Assembly: GCF_025751435.1 (NCBI RefSeq)
Contig: NZ_JAOWKY010000001.1
Span: 611,001 to 675,000, forward strand
DNA from: Albidovulum marisflavi
GTDB lineage: Bacteria; Pseudomonadota; Alphaproteobacteria; Rhodobacterales; Rhodobacteraceae
Reading direction: 5' to 3'
DNA length: 64,000 nt
This document shows positions 46,120 through 54,372 of this stretch, in pieces (the stretch's first letter is position 1; the number at the start of each line of letters is the position of its first letter). The notes beneath the pieces are model-generated. The model was not told the DNA's origin, made no database searches, and saw only the letters and a list, made by a program, of their open reading frames with translations. The position numbers were made by a program, and so were the translations under genes.

Positions 46120-46952
46120 GCGACCGCCGCCTGACCCCCGCGAACGGTCGCGTGGCCCATGTCTCGCTAAGGGGCAGTGTCACCGCCGATCGCTTCGTGC
46201 CCGGGGAACCCGCGCGGATCGCCGTGCCGCTTGCCGATCTCCTGGCCGCCCCGAACGGCGCGCGCGACCGGCAGGTCTTGATGGGGGACGCGGTTCTGGT
46301 TCTGGATCGGCACCAGGACCACGCCTTCGTCCGCGCGGACAAGGACGGCTATTGTGGCTATGTGCAGGAAGCGGCGTTGGGCGATGCGCGGCCAGCGACG
46401 CACTGGGTTTCGGTCCCCGCGACGCATGTGTACGCCGCGCCCGACATCAAGACGAAGGAAACGTCACTTCTGTCGCTTGGCGCGCGCCTGTCCATTGCCG
46501 AAACTGGCGATCGCTTCGCCCGCACGGTGGATGGGGACCATGTCCTCGCCCGGCACCTTCTGCCCATTGGCAAACATGCCGAGGATCCCGCCGCCATCGC
46601 GGAGCTTTTCCTTGGCACGCCCTACCTGTGGGGTGGCAACAGCCGGTCGGGCATCGATTGTTCGGGCCTTGCCCAGGCGGCGCTGCTGGCCTGTGGTATT
46701 CCCTGTCCCGGCGATAGCGATCTTCAGGCCGAAGGCGTCGGCGTGGACATCGCGGCCACCGGACCCTTCCGGCGCAACGACCTGTTGTTCTGGAAAGGCC
46801 ACGTCGCGATCGCATTGGGGCAGGAACGGATGATCCACGCGACCGGGCACTACATGGCGGTGGTGATCGAGGGCATCCACGAAGCCATCGGCCGGATCGC
46901 GGCCCAGGGCGGTGGTCCGGTGATCCGGGCGAAACGCATCGTGACCGGCTAG
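46116..46952 (+). CDS. NlpC/P60 cysteine peptidase with bacterial SH3-like domains
   Basis: This 278-residue protein has N-terminal SH3-like modules (roughly 35-145) as in DPP6/YkfC-type gamma-D-glutamyl-L-diamino acid endopeptidases. The C-terminal NlpC/P60 domain has its catalytic Cys in GIDCSGLAQAALL and His in GHVAIALG, with a further IHATGHYMAV. There is no signal peptide, suggesting cytoplasmic recycling of wall peptides. ATG 46116 overlaps the aminopeptidase stop (ATGA). The pair M17 aminopeptidase plus NlpC/P60 recurs in related bacteria and implies a shared muropeptide-recycling role. Confidence 0.88.
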   Translation: MSDRRLTPANGRVAHVSLRGSVTADRFVPGEPARIAVPLADLLAAPNGARDRQVLMGDAVLVLDRHQDHAFVRADKDGYCGYVQEAALGDARPATHWVSVPATHVYAAPDIKTKETSLLSLGARLSIAETGDRFARTVDGDHVLARHLLPIGKHAEDPAAIAELFLGTPYLWGGNSRSGIDCSGLAQAALLACGIPCPGDSDLQAEGVGVDIAATGPFRRNDLLFWKGHVAIALGQERMIHATGHYMAVVIEGIHEAIGRIAAQGGGPVIRAKRIVTG

Positions 46953-46970
46953 GGTGACGCGGCAGGCGCG

Positions 46971-47318
46971 CTATTCCACCGGGCGAATCAGCTTGCGTTC
47001 CAGAACGCGAAGCACAGTCGGCAGATCGTGGCCGCGTTTCAGGATCTGGCCATCCATTCCGACCACGGAATACATGCCCTGACGCGCACGAAACTTCGGG
47101 CGCTTCTCGATCCGGTAAAGCGGGAATTCGGCGGCGCGGCGAAAGACGGAGAACACCGCCATGTCGCGCAGAAAGGACATCGCGTAGTCGCGCCATTCAC
47201 CCGCCGCGACCATCCGGCCGTAAAGGGCAAGAATGACCGACAATTCGCCACGATCGAACGCGACCTGATCGGGCACGGGCTGGGGCGGCGTGAACTGGGT
47301 CGGCGGTTGGACCGTCAT
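46971..47318 (-). CDS. DUF2794 protein
   Basis: This 115-residue protein matches DUF2794 of alphaproteobacteria, with VAFDRGELSVILALYGRMVAAGEWRDYAM and AEFPLYRIEKRPKFRARQGMYSVVGMDGQILKRG. No function is known to me. I chose the ATG at 47316-47318; an upstream TTG would add ten residues without benefit. It ends 18 bases from the convergent NlpC/P60 stop. Confidence 0.85.
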   Translation of the reverse strand: MTVQPPTQFTPPQPVPDQVAFDRGELSVILALYGRMVAAGEWRDYAMSFLRDMAVFSVFRRAAEFPLYRIEKRPKFRARQGMYSVVGMDGQILKRGHDLPTVLRVLERKLIRPVE

Positions 47319-47372
47319 GGACCGAATCTTAGCCTTGGACGCCGGCAAATCAAGCCTGACGACGTTTTGTCC

Positions 47373-48002
47373 CTACCGCACCGCCGGCATCAGGGCGTTC
47401 GGCATGCGGCAATCCCTTTGCGCATCAAGGCCGCAGGGGCGCGGTTCAAGGTCGCGGGTAAGGCAGATCCGCGCCTCTGCGATCATGCCCTGCTTGCAGG
47501 TGATCGTGATGGCGTTGCGGTCCAGATCGGGGTTGGCCTCGACGAAGGCGTCCTCGACGACCGAGGCGGGAAGGGTCACATCGCGGTCAAGCGACTGGAG
47601 CGCATCGGGCAGGTTCACGCCGTCGTAGGCGCGCCGCGACAGATCGAAGTAGGCATCGGCATCAAGCCCCGAACAGGTGCCATGCTTGCGCCATTCGTGG
47701 CGGGCAAGGTCGGCAGAGCCCATCAGCCCGGCGATCAGCTCAACGTCAGTCCAGCTGGGATCGCGCCCCCCGCCGTGGCACCAGCTGGGCCAGCCGAAGT
47801 CGTACTGCGGCCAAAGCCCGTGCAGGGTAAAGCCCCTGTCCGCGCCTGACCGGCATTCGGGCGCCCGCCGCAGATCGCCCTCGCGTTCGCACCAGCCGGG
47901 CGACCAGGTCAGCGACAGGATGTAGTAGTCGAAGTCCCCCGCGCGCTCCCCCTCGGACCATGCCGGGGTCGCGGCGAGGAGGAGGGCGGCGATAAGGCGC
48001 AT
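47373..48002 (-). CDS. Secreted RNase T2 family ribonuclease
   Basis: This 209-residue protein has a signal peptide (MRLIAALLLAATPAWS). Both RNase T2 active-site sequences are present: CAS I FTLHGLWPQ (His61) and CAS II HEWRKHGTC (His102, Glu103, Lys106, His107), so it should be active. The number of Cys residues suits a periplasmic protein with disulfides. It degrades RNA non-specifically, probably for nutrient recovery. GGAAGAG lies upstream of the ATG. It is divergent from trcR. Confidence 0.92.
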   Translation of the reverse strand: MRLIAALLLAATPAWSEGERAGDFDYYILSLTWSPGWCEREGDLRRAPECRSGADRGFTLHGLWPQYDFGWPSWCHGGGRDPSWTDVELIAGLMGSADLARHEWRKHGTCSGLDADAYFDLSRRAYDGVNLPDALQSLDRDVTLPASVVEDAFVEANPDLDRNAITITCKQGMIAEARICLTRDLEPRPCGLDAQRDCRMPNALMPAVR

Positions 48003-48150
48003 TTTCTCTTCCCTTGGCGGTCTTGGAGGACTATATAGCCCGGTGACTTCCCCGAAAACGTGGAATGGCGGACCGAAAGGCCGCAGCCGTTTTCCCGGCG
48101 CGGGAAAGATTTGTCCGGTCCCTCGCAGGACCAAGCAAAGGAGAGATCCG

Positions 48151-48909
48151 ATGACGAAACCCTTGATGGCCAAGGCCACCGCCGTCTGGCTGGTCGACAA
48201 CACCACGATCAGCTTCAAGCAGATCGCAGATTTCTGCGGCCTGCACGAGCTTGAGGTGCAGGGCATCGCAGACGGTGACGTCGCCGTGGGCGTGAAAGGG
48301 TTCGACCCGGTCGCCAACAACCAGCTTGAAGCCTCTGAAATCGAGAAGGCGGAAAAGAACCCGCTGCACAAGCTGAAGCTGAAATTCAACGCCGCCGCCC
48401 TGGGCGAGGAAAAGCGCCGCGGTCCCCGCTATACGCCGCTGTCAAAGCGCCAGGACCGCCCAGCGGCGATCCTGTGGCTGGTCAAGTTCCACCCGGAACT
48501 GACCGACGCCCAGATCGGCAAGCTGGTTGGCACGACCAAGCCGACGATCGCCTCGATCCGAGAGCGGACCCACTGGAACATCCAGAACATCACGCCGATC
48601 GATCCGGTCGCGCTTGGCTTGTGCCGCCAGTCGGAGCTTGATGCGGCCGTACAGAAAGCCGCCAAGAAGAAGGCCGCCGAAGGCGCGGTGATGAGTGATG
48701 ACGAACGGCGCAAGCTCGTCTCGACCGAACAGTCCTTGGGCATGTCGACCGAGCCGCGGATGCCGTCGAACATCGCGGGGCTGGAAAACTTCTCTCTCAG
48801 CAAGTCCGACGAGGAAGAGGAAGATAAGAAATCGCGCGACTATTCGGACGCCGAAAGCTTCTTCAACCTGCCGCAGGGCGACGACGACGAAGACGAAGAC
48901 GACAACTGA
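48151..48909 (+). CDS. trcR: DUF1013 / TrcR cell-cycle transcriptional regulator family
   Basis: This 252-residue protein matches DUF1013. It starts with MAKATAVWLVDNTTISFKQIADFCGLHELEVQGIADGD, a helix-turn-helix-like segment, followed by the conserved GPRYTPLSKRQDRPAAILWLVKFHPELTDAQIGKLVGTTKPTIASIRERTHWNIQNI block. The C-terminal tail is acidic (DDDEDEDDN). It is highly conserved in Alphaproteobacteria and thought to control cell-cycle genes. ATG 48151 has AAAGGAGAG before it. A terminator follows the stop codon. Confidence 0.92.
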   Translation: MTKPLMAKATAVWLVDNTTISFKQIADFCGLHELEVQGIADGDVAVGVKGFDPVANNQLEASEIEKAEKNPLHKLKLKFNAAALGEEKRRGPRYTPLSKRQDRPAAILWLVKFHPELTDAQIGKLVGTTKPTIASIRERTHWNIQNITPIDPVALGLCRQSELDAAVQKAAKKKAAEGAVMSDDERRKLVSTEQSLGMSTEPRMPSNIAGLENFSLSKSDEEEEDKKSRDYSDAESFFNLPQGDDDEDEDDN

Positions 48910-48916
48910 TTTCAGG

Positions 48917-48943
48917 ACCCCGGCCGCAGCGCCGGGGTTTTCG
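48917..48943 (+). terminator. Rho-independent terminator after trcR
   Basis: ACCCCGGC (48917-48924) pairs with GCCGGGGT (48931-48938), followed by TTT, eight bases after the trcR stop codon. Confidence 0.85.
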
Positions 48944-48992
48944 TTTGTCTCCGGAACGCATAGCCTCGTGCAGGTAGCAGACGGAGGCGGCC

Positions 48993-49754
48993 ATGTGGCG
49001 GTTGTTGTTCGCGATAGCGGCGTTCGGAGTGATTTCGGATGCTGCCAAGGCCGAGGCTCCGGTCGACGGAATCCTGTCCGAGGCCCGCGCCGCCTGCGAG
49101 AGCTTTGAGGGCGGCAGCTTCGATCCGGGCAATGCCGTCACCGACATCGACCTGACGGGCGATGGGGCTGCGGACATCCTCGTGGATGAAAGCGCGTTTT
49201 CCTGCACCAGCGCGGCGTCGATGTATTGCGGGTCGGGCGGGTGCATGTTGCACGCCGTCGTGGGCGACAGGGTCGAGAGTTGGCAGGCCACCGGATGGCA
49301 GGTGATCGACTGGGGACAGGCGCGGATCCTTCTGATCGGGCGAGATGGCGGCTGGTGCGGAGGCGCCGGGTCGCAAGCCTGCTTCGAGGCGCTGAACTGG
49401 AGCGACGGGCGTTTCCTGACGGTGATGCCGGGGCAACCCGAACCGGCCAGTGCCACGGCGCCCTATTCGACAGAGGACTTCGACGCCACGACGATGCTGC
49501 CTTGTTCGCTGGATGAGCCCACACAGGATCAGTCCTGCCCGGCGGGCATCCTGCGCGGCGCGGCCGGAGAGGCGACGATCCGTGTCACCGCGCCGGACGG
49601 GGTTGAACGCGTTCTGGAGTTTTCGGCTGAAGGAGCCATCGCATCGCCGGGCACCGACGGTCTGACCTGGGCCAAGGATGGCGACAACTGGTATGTCGGG
49701 ATCGGCGGGCGGGAATACTACATCGTCCCCGAGGCCGCGGTCTTTGGCGGCTAG
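48993..49754 (+). CDS. Secreted Cys-rich hypothetical protein
   Basis: This 253-residue protein has a signal peptide (MWRLLFAIAAFGVISDAAKA). The mature part contains a DIDLTGDGAADILVDESAF segment like EF-hand/VCBS repeats and eight Cys residues (CESFEGG, FSCTS, MYCGSGGCML, GWCGGAGSQAC, LPCSLD, DQSC), so it is probably disulfide-bonded in the periplasm. I do not recognise a named family. GGAGGCGGCC lies upstream. It is convergent with recR, six bases from its stop. Confidence 0.7.
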   Translation: MWRLLFAIAAFGVISDAAKAEAPVDGILSEARAACESFEGGSFDPGNAVTDIDLTGDGAADILVDESAFSCTSAASMYCGSGGCMLHAVVGDRVESWQATGWQVIDWGQARILLIGRDGGWCGGAGSQACFEALNWSDGRFLTVMPGQPEPASATAPYSTEDFDATTMLPCSLDEPTQDQSCPAGILRGAAGEATIRVTAPDGVERVLEFSAEGAIASPGTDGLTWAKDGDNWYVGIGGREYYIVPEAAVFGG

Positions 49755-49760
49755 GAGCCG

Positions 49761-50363
49761 CTACTGAACCGACTTGCGCGCGCGCAGCGCGGCCTGGATC
49801 GTCCCGTCGTCAAGGTAGTCAAGCTCCCCCCCGATCGGGACGCCCTGCGCAAGCGAGGTGACGGAAACGCCCGTGCCTTCCAGCGCCTCTGCGATGTAAT
49901 GCGCCGTGGTCTGGCCATCGACGGTAGCGTTCAGCGCCAGGATGACCTCGCGCACGTTTTCATCCCGGGTGCGGGCGATCAGGCGGGGTATGCGCAGTTC
50001 TTCCGGGCCCACCGCGTCAAGCGCAGAAAGCGTCCCACCCAAGACATGGTAACGGCCGCGGAATGCCTGACCGCGCTCCATCGCCCATAGATCCGCCACA
50101 TCCTCGACGACGCAGATTTCGCCCGTCGCCCGCTTGGGGTCGCGGCAGATGTCGCACAGATCGGCGGTGCCGATGTTGCCGCAAGCCGCGCACTCACGCG
50201 CGGATGTCGCGACTTCGGCCATCGCGCGGGCGAGGGGCGCCATGACCTGCCCGCGTTTCTTTATCAGATGCAACACCGCGCGCCGCGCCGAGCGCGGACC
50301 AAGGCCCGGCAGCCGGGCCATCAGCTCGATCAGCGCCTCGATGTCACGAGTGGCGTCGGACAC
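49761..50363 (-). CDS. recR: Recombination protein RecR
   Basis: This 200-residue RecFOR-pathway protein has an N-terminal helix-hairpin-helix ([19 protein letters not shown]), a four-Cys zinc finger ([16 protein letters not shown]), and a TOPRIM domain ([41 protein letters not shown]). The start is GTG at 50361-50363, one base after the ybaB stop, so it relies on translational coupling. The gene order dnaX-ybaB-recR is conserved in many bacteria. Confidence 0.96.
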   Translation of the reverse strand: MSDATRDIEALIELMARLPGLGPRSARRAVLHLIKKRGQVMAPLARAMAEVATSARECAACGNIGTADLCDICRDPKRATGEICVVEDVADLWAMERGQAFRGRYHVLGGTLSALDAVGPEELRIPRLIARTRDENVREVILALNATVDGQTTAHYIAEALEGTGVSVTSLAQGVPIGGELDYLDDGTIQAALRARKSVQ

Positions 50364-50364
50364 G

Positions 50365-50709
50365 TCAGAACGGCAGCTTCATGTCGGCCGGCAGGCCGAG
50401 GCTTTCGTAAAGCCGCTTCATCTCGTCCTGGCTGCGGTCGGCGGCCTTCTTCTGCGCGTCCTTGATCGCGGCGACGATCAGGTCTTCGACCACTTCCTTC
50501 TGGGTGGGGTCGAAGATCGTCGGGTTGATATCCAGCGCCTTCAGTTCGCCCTTCGCCGTGCAGGTGGCCGTGACCAGGCCCGCGCCCGATTCGCCGATGA
50601 CGTTCATCTGTGCCAGGTTTTCCTGAAGCTCGGCCATCTTGGCCTGCATGTCCTGCGCGGCCTTCATCATCTTGGCCATGTCGCCAAGCCCGCCCAATCC
50701 TTTCAGCAT
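50365..50709 (-). CDS. YbaB/EbfC family nucleoid-associated protein
   Basis: This 114-residue DNA-binding protein has the tweezer-like helix-sheet pattern of YbaB ([75 protein letters not shown]). GAGGAG lies upstream of the ATG at 50707-50709. It starts ten bases after the dnaX stop and is one base before the recR start. Confidence 0.95.
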   Translation of the reverse strand: MLKGLGGLGDMAKMMKAAQDMQAKMAELQENLAQMNVIGESGAGLVTATCTAKGELKALDINPTIFDPTQKEVVEDLIVAAIKDAQKKAADRSQDEMKRLYESLGLPADMKLPF

Positions 50710-50719
50710 CTCGCTCTCC

Positions 50720-52456
50720 TCAATTGTTCTCGAACGGGTCCCATTCGTCCTCGACCTCGGGCAAGGCGGCATTGGCAGCCTCGGTCTGGGTCTCGGTCTG
50801 GGTCCTGATATCCTTGATGCGCGCGCCGGGGAAGGCAGCGAAGACTGCCTGCACCACGGGGTGGGTCTTCATTTCCTGCTCGGCGGCCATGCGCTCGGCA
50901 TCGCGTTCCTCGGCGATGGTGCGACCGCCGCCTTCGGCGACGACCGAGACGCCCCAGCGGGCGCCTGTCCAGCCTTGCAGGCGCTGGCCCAGCGTCTGGG
51001 CCAAGTCGCGCGGCGCATCGGCGGTCGGTGAAAACTCGATCCGGCCGGGCGCATAGTGGACAAGGCGCAGGTGGTTTTCCACCTCGATCAGAAGCTTCAC
51101 GTCGCGGTTCGCGCGGATCAGTTCGACCACCGCGGCAAAGGTCGCGTAGCGGGCCAGGGCAATTTCAGGCGCCTGGGCCAAGGCCGTCGCCGCGCCCGAG
51201 GCCGTCGGGGTGTGCGTGACATAGGCGCGAGGCGCGGAATGGGTCATGCCGGCGCCCGGCGCAGGACCGCCGCCTTGCGGCGCGGTCACGGGCGCGTCCT
51301 TCATCCGGCGCAATAGCTGCTCGGGATCGGGGAGTTCTGCCACATGGGTCAGCCGGATGATCGCCATTTCGGCGGCCATCATCGCGTTCGGCGCCTCCGC
51401 GACCTCTTCCAGCGCCTTCAGCAGCATCTGCCACATCCGGCTGAGCACCCGCATTGGCAGGCGTTCGGCCATAGCCAGTCCGCGCGCGCGCTCATCGGGG
51501 GCGACGGTCGGGTCCTCTGCCGCCTCGGGCGTGATCTTGATCACGCTCACCCAATGGGTGATCTCGGCCAGGTCGCGCAGCACCGCCATCGGGTCGGCGC
51601 CATCGGAATATTGCGCCGACAGTTCGCCAAGCGCCGCCGCTGCCTCGCCCTTCATGATCAGGTGGAACAGGTCCAGAACCCGGCCGCGGTCAGCCAGGCC
51701 CAGCATCGCGCGCACCTGGTCGGCGGAGGTTTCGCCTGCGCCATGAGAAATGGCCTGGTCCAGAAGCGAGGTCGCATCCCGCGCCGACCCTTCCGCCGCG
51801 CGGGTGATCAGCGCCAGCGCCTCGTCCGTGATCTGCGCGCCTTCGGCGGTCGCGATTTTGTTGAGAAGGCCGATCATCACCTCGGGCTCGATCCGGCGCA
51901 GGTCGAAGCGCTGGCAGCGCGACAGAACGGTCACGGGCACCTTGCGGATCTCGGTCGTGGCGAAGATGAACTTCACATGCGCCGGCGGCTCTTCAAGCGT
52001 CTTGAGCAACGCGTTGAACGCGTTGTTCGACAGCATGTGAACCTCGTCGATGATGTATATCTTGTAGCGCGCCGAGGCCGCCCGGTAGTGCACGCTTTCG
52101 ATGATCTCGCGGATGTCGTTCACGCCGGTGCGGCTGGCCGCGTCCATCTCCATGACATCGACGTGACGGCCCTCCATGATCGCGACGCAGTGTTCGCAGA
52201 CCCCGCAGGGGTCGGTCGTGGGGCCGCCGGTGCCGTCGGGGCCGATGCAGTTCATGCCCTTGGCGATGATGCGCGCCGTCGTGGTCTTGCCGGTGCCGCG
52301 GATGCCCGTCATGATGAAGGCCTGCGCGATGCGTCCCGCGGCGAAGGCGTTCTTCAGCGTCCGCACCATCGCGTCTTGGCCGACGAGGTCGGCAAAGGTC
52401 TCGGGGCGGTACTTGCGGGCTAGAACGCGGTAGGCAGAGGGACTTGCGTCGGTCAT
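50720..52456 (-). CDS. dnaX: DNA polymerase III subunit gamma/tau
   Basis: This 578-residue clamp-loader ATPase has Walker A TGIRGTGKTT at residues 50-59, a zinc region with CIGP, DPCGVCEHC, DEVHMLS Walker B, and a FATTEIRKVPVTVLSRCQRFDL sensor segment near residue 170. The tail after about residue 360 carries domains IV-V for polymerase and helicase contacts. I saw no obvious slippery A-run and hairpin that would produce a gamma form, but I could not test it. The ATG at 52454-52456 was chosen from the conserved start MTDASPSAYRVLARKYRP. It heads the dnaX-ybaB-recR operon. Confidence 0.96.
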   Translation of the reverse strand: MTDASPSAYRVLARKYRPETFADLVGQDAMVRTLKNAFAAGRIAQAFIMTGIRGTGKTTTARIIAKGMNCIGPDGTGGPTTDPCGVCEHCVAIMEGRHVDVMEMDAASRTGVNDIREIIESVHYRAASARYKIYIIDEVHMLSNNAFNALLKTLEEPPAHVKFIFATTEIRKVPVTVLSRCQRFDLRRIEPEVMIGLLNKIATAEGAQITDEALALITRAAEGSARDATSLLDQAISHGAGETSADQVRAMLGLADRGRVLDLFHLIMKGEAAAALGELSAQYSDGADPMAVLRDLAEITHWVSVIKITPEAAEDPTVAPDERARGLAMAERLPMRVLSRMWQMLLKALEEVAEAPNAMMAAEMAIIRLTHVAELPDPEQLLRRMKDAPVTAPQGGGPAPGAGMTHSAPRAYVTHTPTASGAATALAQAPEIALARYATFAAVVELIRANRDVKLLIEVENHLRLVHYAPGRIEFSPTADAPRDLAQTLGQRLQGWTGARWGVSVVAEGGGRTIAEERDAERMAAEQEMKTHPVVQAVFAAFPGARIKDIRTQTETQTEAANAALPEVEDEWDPFENN

Positions 52457-52535
52457 GGCGCCTCGGGGTTCGGGAATCGCGGTCGGGGGACAGACTAGGC
52501 GCGGCCGGGCGGCGCGTCCACCCGGGAGGGTGGGG

Positions 52536-52632
52536 TGAGAGGCTGGACATCGACCCAGACGGGGCTCGTTACGGCTGCTTCCTTCCGGACCTGACCGGGT
52601 TGGCGAGGCGTCTGCCCGCGCCAACCTCTCAG
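52536..52632 (-). ncRNA. ffs: Bacterial small signal recognition particle RNA (4.5S-type)
   Basis: Read on the minus strand this contains the conserved SRP apical domain GGTCAGGTCCGGAAGGAAGC, flanked by complementary arms. The ends TGAGAGGTTGG and CCAGCCTCTCA pair with one G-U. The roughly 97-base length is normal for the small Gram-negative form. It lies upstream of dnaX on the same strand and has its own promoter. Confidence 0.9.
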
Positions 52633-52637
52633 GGCGC

Positions 52638-52666
52638 GATATAGGATGAACGGCGCGGGTTGGCAA
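52638..52666 (-). promoter_or_regulatory. ffs: Sigma-70 promoter of the SRP RNA gene
   Basis: On the minus strand TTGCCA (52661-52666) and TATATC (52638-52643) are separated by 17 bases. The predicted start, six bases after the -10, falls at 52632, exactly at the 5' end inferred from RNA pairing. Confidence 0.72.
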
Positions 52667-52725
52667 GGCGCAGCGGGACGAGCGACCTGCGCGTTCAAGA
52701 GGCGGATGCAGCGAAGGTCCGCACC

Positions 52726-53367
52726 CTAGCCCAAGTGCCGCGGCAGGATTTCCCGAACGCTTTGACGCGCGCCGACGGCTTCATGCAGGCGGCGCAGCCG
52801 GGGATTGCGGGCCAGCATGCCCTCGTGGTCCGGGAAGAACGAAATCAGCATGTAGGCGTAGAAATCAAGCGCGGTCGGCCCTGAAGGCAAGAAGAACGGA
52901 TCCCCCGCGATCGCGGCGTCCAGCGCGCTGAACTGGCCCTCAAGGCGTTGCCGGGCACCCTCGATCAGCGCGTCGTGGGTGCTGGGATCGTCGAGAAAAC
53001 GCTCCGGGTGATTGAGCTGTACGAAGGTCATGTAGGGACTCGCGGCCATGTAGATCAGCCAGCGCAGGAACGCGGGGCGTTCCAGATCGCCGCGCGGGAC
53101 AAGGCCCGAGTCAGGGTGACGATCCCCGAGGGTCAGGATGATTGCGGCGCTTTCGCCGATGACCTTTCCCTCTGGAAGGGCAAGCGCGGGTACCTGCCCC
53201 GTCGGATTGAGCCGCAGATAAGCCGCGGAACGGTGCTCTCCAGCAGCCATGTCCACGGGCTGCCGACGATACGGGACCCCCATTTCCTCAAGCACGAGTT
53301 CGACGGCCATCGCACCGGACATCGCTTCCCAGAAAAGCGTGTAGGTTTTGTCGCTTTCGACCGCCAT
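52726..53367 (-). CDS. Glutathione S-transferase family protein
   Basis: This 213-residue protein has a thioredoxin-like N-terminal domain (YTLFWEAMSGAMAVELVLEEMGVPYR; LNPTGQVPALALPEGKVIGESAAIIL with the cis-Pro and Glu-Ser glutathione motif) and a helical C-terminal domain (FLPSGPTALDFYAYMLI). The substrate class is unclear. It is close to the beta/zeta-like GSTs of proteobacteria. It is alone on this strand between the SRP RNA gene and a small hypothetical gene. Confidence 0.88.
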   Translation of the reverse strand: MAVESDKTYTLFWEAMSGAMAVELVLEEMGVPYRRQPVDMAAGEHRSAAYLRLNPTGQVPALALPEGKVIGESAAIILTLGDRHPDSGLVPRGDLERPAFLRWLIYMAASPYMTFVQLNHPERFLDDPSTHDALIEGARQRLEGQFSALDAAIAGDPFFLPSGPTALDFYAYMLISFFPDHEGMLARNPRLRRLHEAVGARQSVREILPRHLG

Positions 53368-53392
53368 GCAGGAGCCGCTGCCTCGCTTCTTG

Positions 53393-53734
53393 TCAGCCTT
53401 CCGTTGCCACGTCGCGGCACCAGAGCTTCGTGAAGGCCCCGGTGCAGACCGTCCGCTTGCTGAAGCCGTCGGCGCGAATGACAGTGTAAAGCACCCGATC
53501 CTCGACCGTCACGTCCAGACCTTCGCGCACCAGCTTGAAGCAGCCGGAAGGGCGGAGCTTGCAGGCCACCAGCGCGATTGCCCCGATGGGGTCGTCCTCG
53601 ACATCGACGTCCTCCGTCGCGATCTGCCTTTCAAGGCTTGCGCGCAGCATGTCGTCGAATTCCGTCTCGCCTGGTTTGGTAAGCCATGCTGCCCCCGCGC
53701 CCAGGACGATCACCAGCACGATCCATTTGAACAT
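53393..53734 (-). CDS. Small membrane-anchored or secreted hypothetical protein
   Basis: This 113-residue protein has an N-terminal hydrophobic helix (MFKWIVLVIVLGAGAAWL) followed by TKPGETEFDDMLRASLERQIATED. The early TkPgetdF-type segment resembles DUF4359-like proteins, but I am not certain. Four Cys residues in the C-terminal half (CKLRPSGC, TVCTGA, LWCRD) suggest disulfides. It lies 25 bases upstream of the GST and may be co-transcribed. Confidence 0.55.
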   Translation of the reverse strand: MFKWIVLVIVLGAGAAWLTKPGETEFDDMLRASLERQIATEDVDVEDDPIGAIALVACKLRPSGCFKLVREGLDVTVEDRVLYTVIRADGFSKRTVCTGAFTKLWCRDVATEG

Positions 53735-53876
53735 CGCTGTCTCCCTGCCCGATAGTGACGTTATGCGTCGCGGCCGGGACGCTGTCGAGCGAAACCGCCG
53801 CGACGTGCGGACGGGGTGACGCGGTTCAGTCAGGACGCGGAGGGGGGCGCCTGCTGATCCGTCCAGCTATCGTGGC

Positions 53877-54356
53877 GTGGCGCTTGCCAGTCTTGCCCGG
53901 CAGGACGGAACGAAGGCCGTGCGGCTTTACGTAACGCGCATCTACATAACCGAGGGTGGCTACGATCCCTACGGCAACGCGCAAGAAGCAGAGATCCGCC
54001 GCAACGCGACGGTGGAAAGCGTGAACTCGGAGGCGCCAAGGTGGACCGAGGCGTGGACGGTCGCCCTCAGCAGCGGCGGAGAGCTGCGATTTCCCCTGCG
54101 GTACAGGTCCGGCACGCCCTCCTGGTCGGCCGGCGAGGCGACGCCCTACTCCAACGTCAAACCGGACTTTCATCGGATCTACCGCTTTGACCAGCGTGTC
54201 GACCTGGCCATGAGCGCCTCTCTGGGCCGGGAGCTGGACGGAGAGATGGCACTGAGTTCGACCGTTGCCGAACTCTCCGGCCTTTTCGACGGCAACGAAA
54301 GGATCGTCGCTGTCATGGACATCCCGATGTCCGTCCGCGAGGTTTCGCTGCCCTGA
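53877..54356 (+). CDS. Hypothetical protein, possibly 5' truncated
   Basis: This 159-residue frame starts only at GTG 53877, with no good ribosome site at normal spacing. The frame is open back to a stop at 53817 without an ATG. The sequence (VRLYVTRIYITEGGYDPYG, WTEAWTVALSSGGELRFPLRYRSGTP, VAVMDIPMSVREVSLP) looks like real coding sequence, but I recognise no family. A GGAGGGGGG at 53840-53848 is too far upstream. It could be the remnant of a longer secreted protein. It is convergent with the CpdB-like gene. Confidence 0.45.
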   Translation: MALASLARQDGTKAVRLYVTRIYITEGGYDPYGNAQEAEIRRNATVESVNSEAPRWTEAWTVALSSGGELRFPLRYRSGTPSWSAGEATPYSNVKPDFHRIYRFDQRVDLAMSASLGRELDGEMALSSTVAELSGLFDGNERIVAVMDIPMSVREVSLP

Positions 54357-54372
54357 ACCGCCAAAGCCGCGA

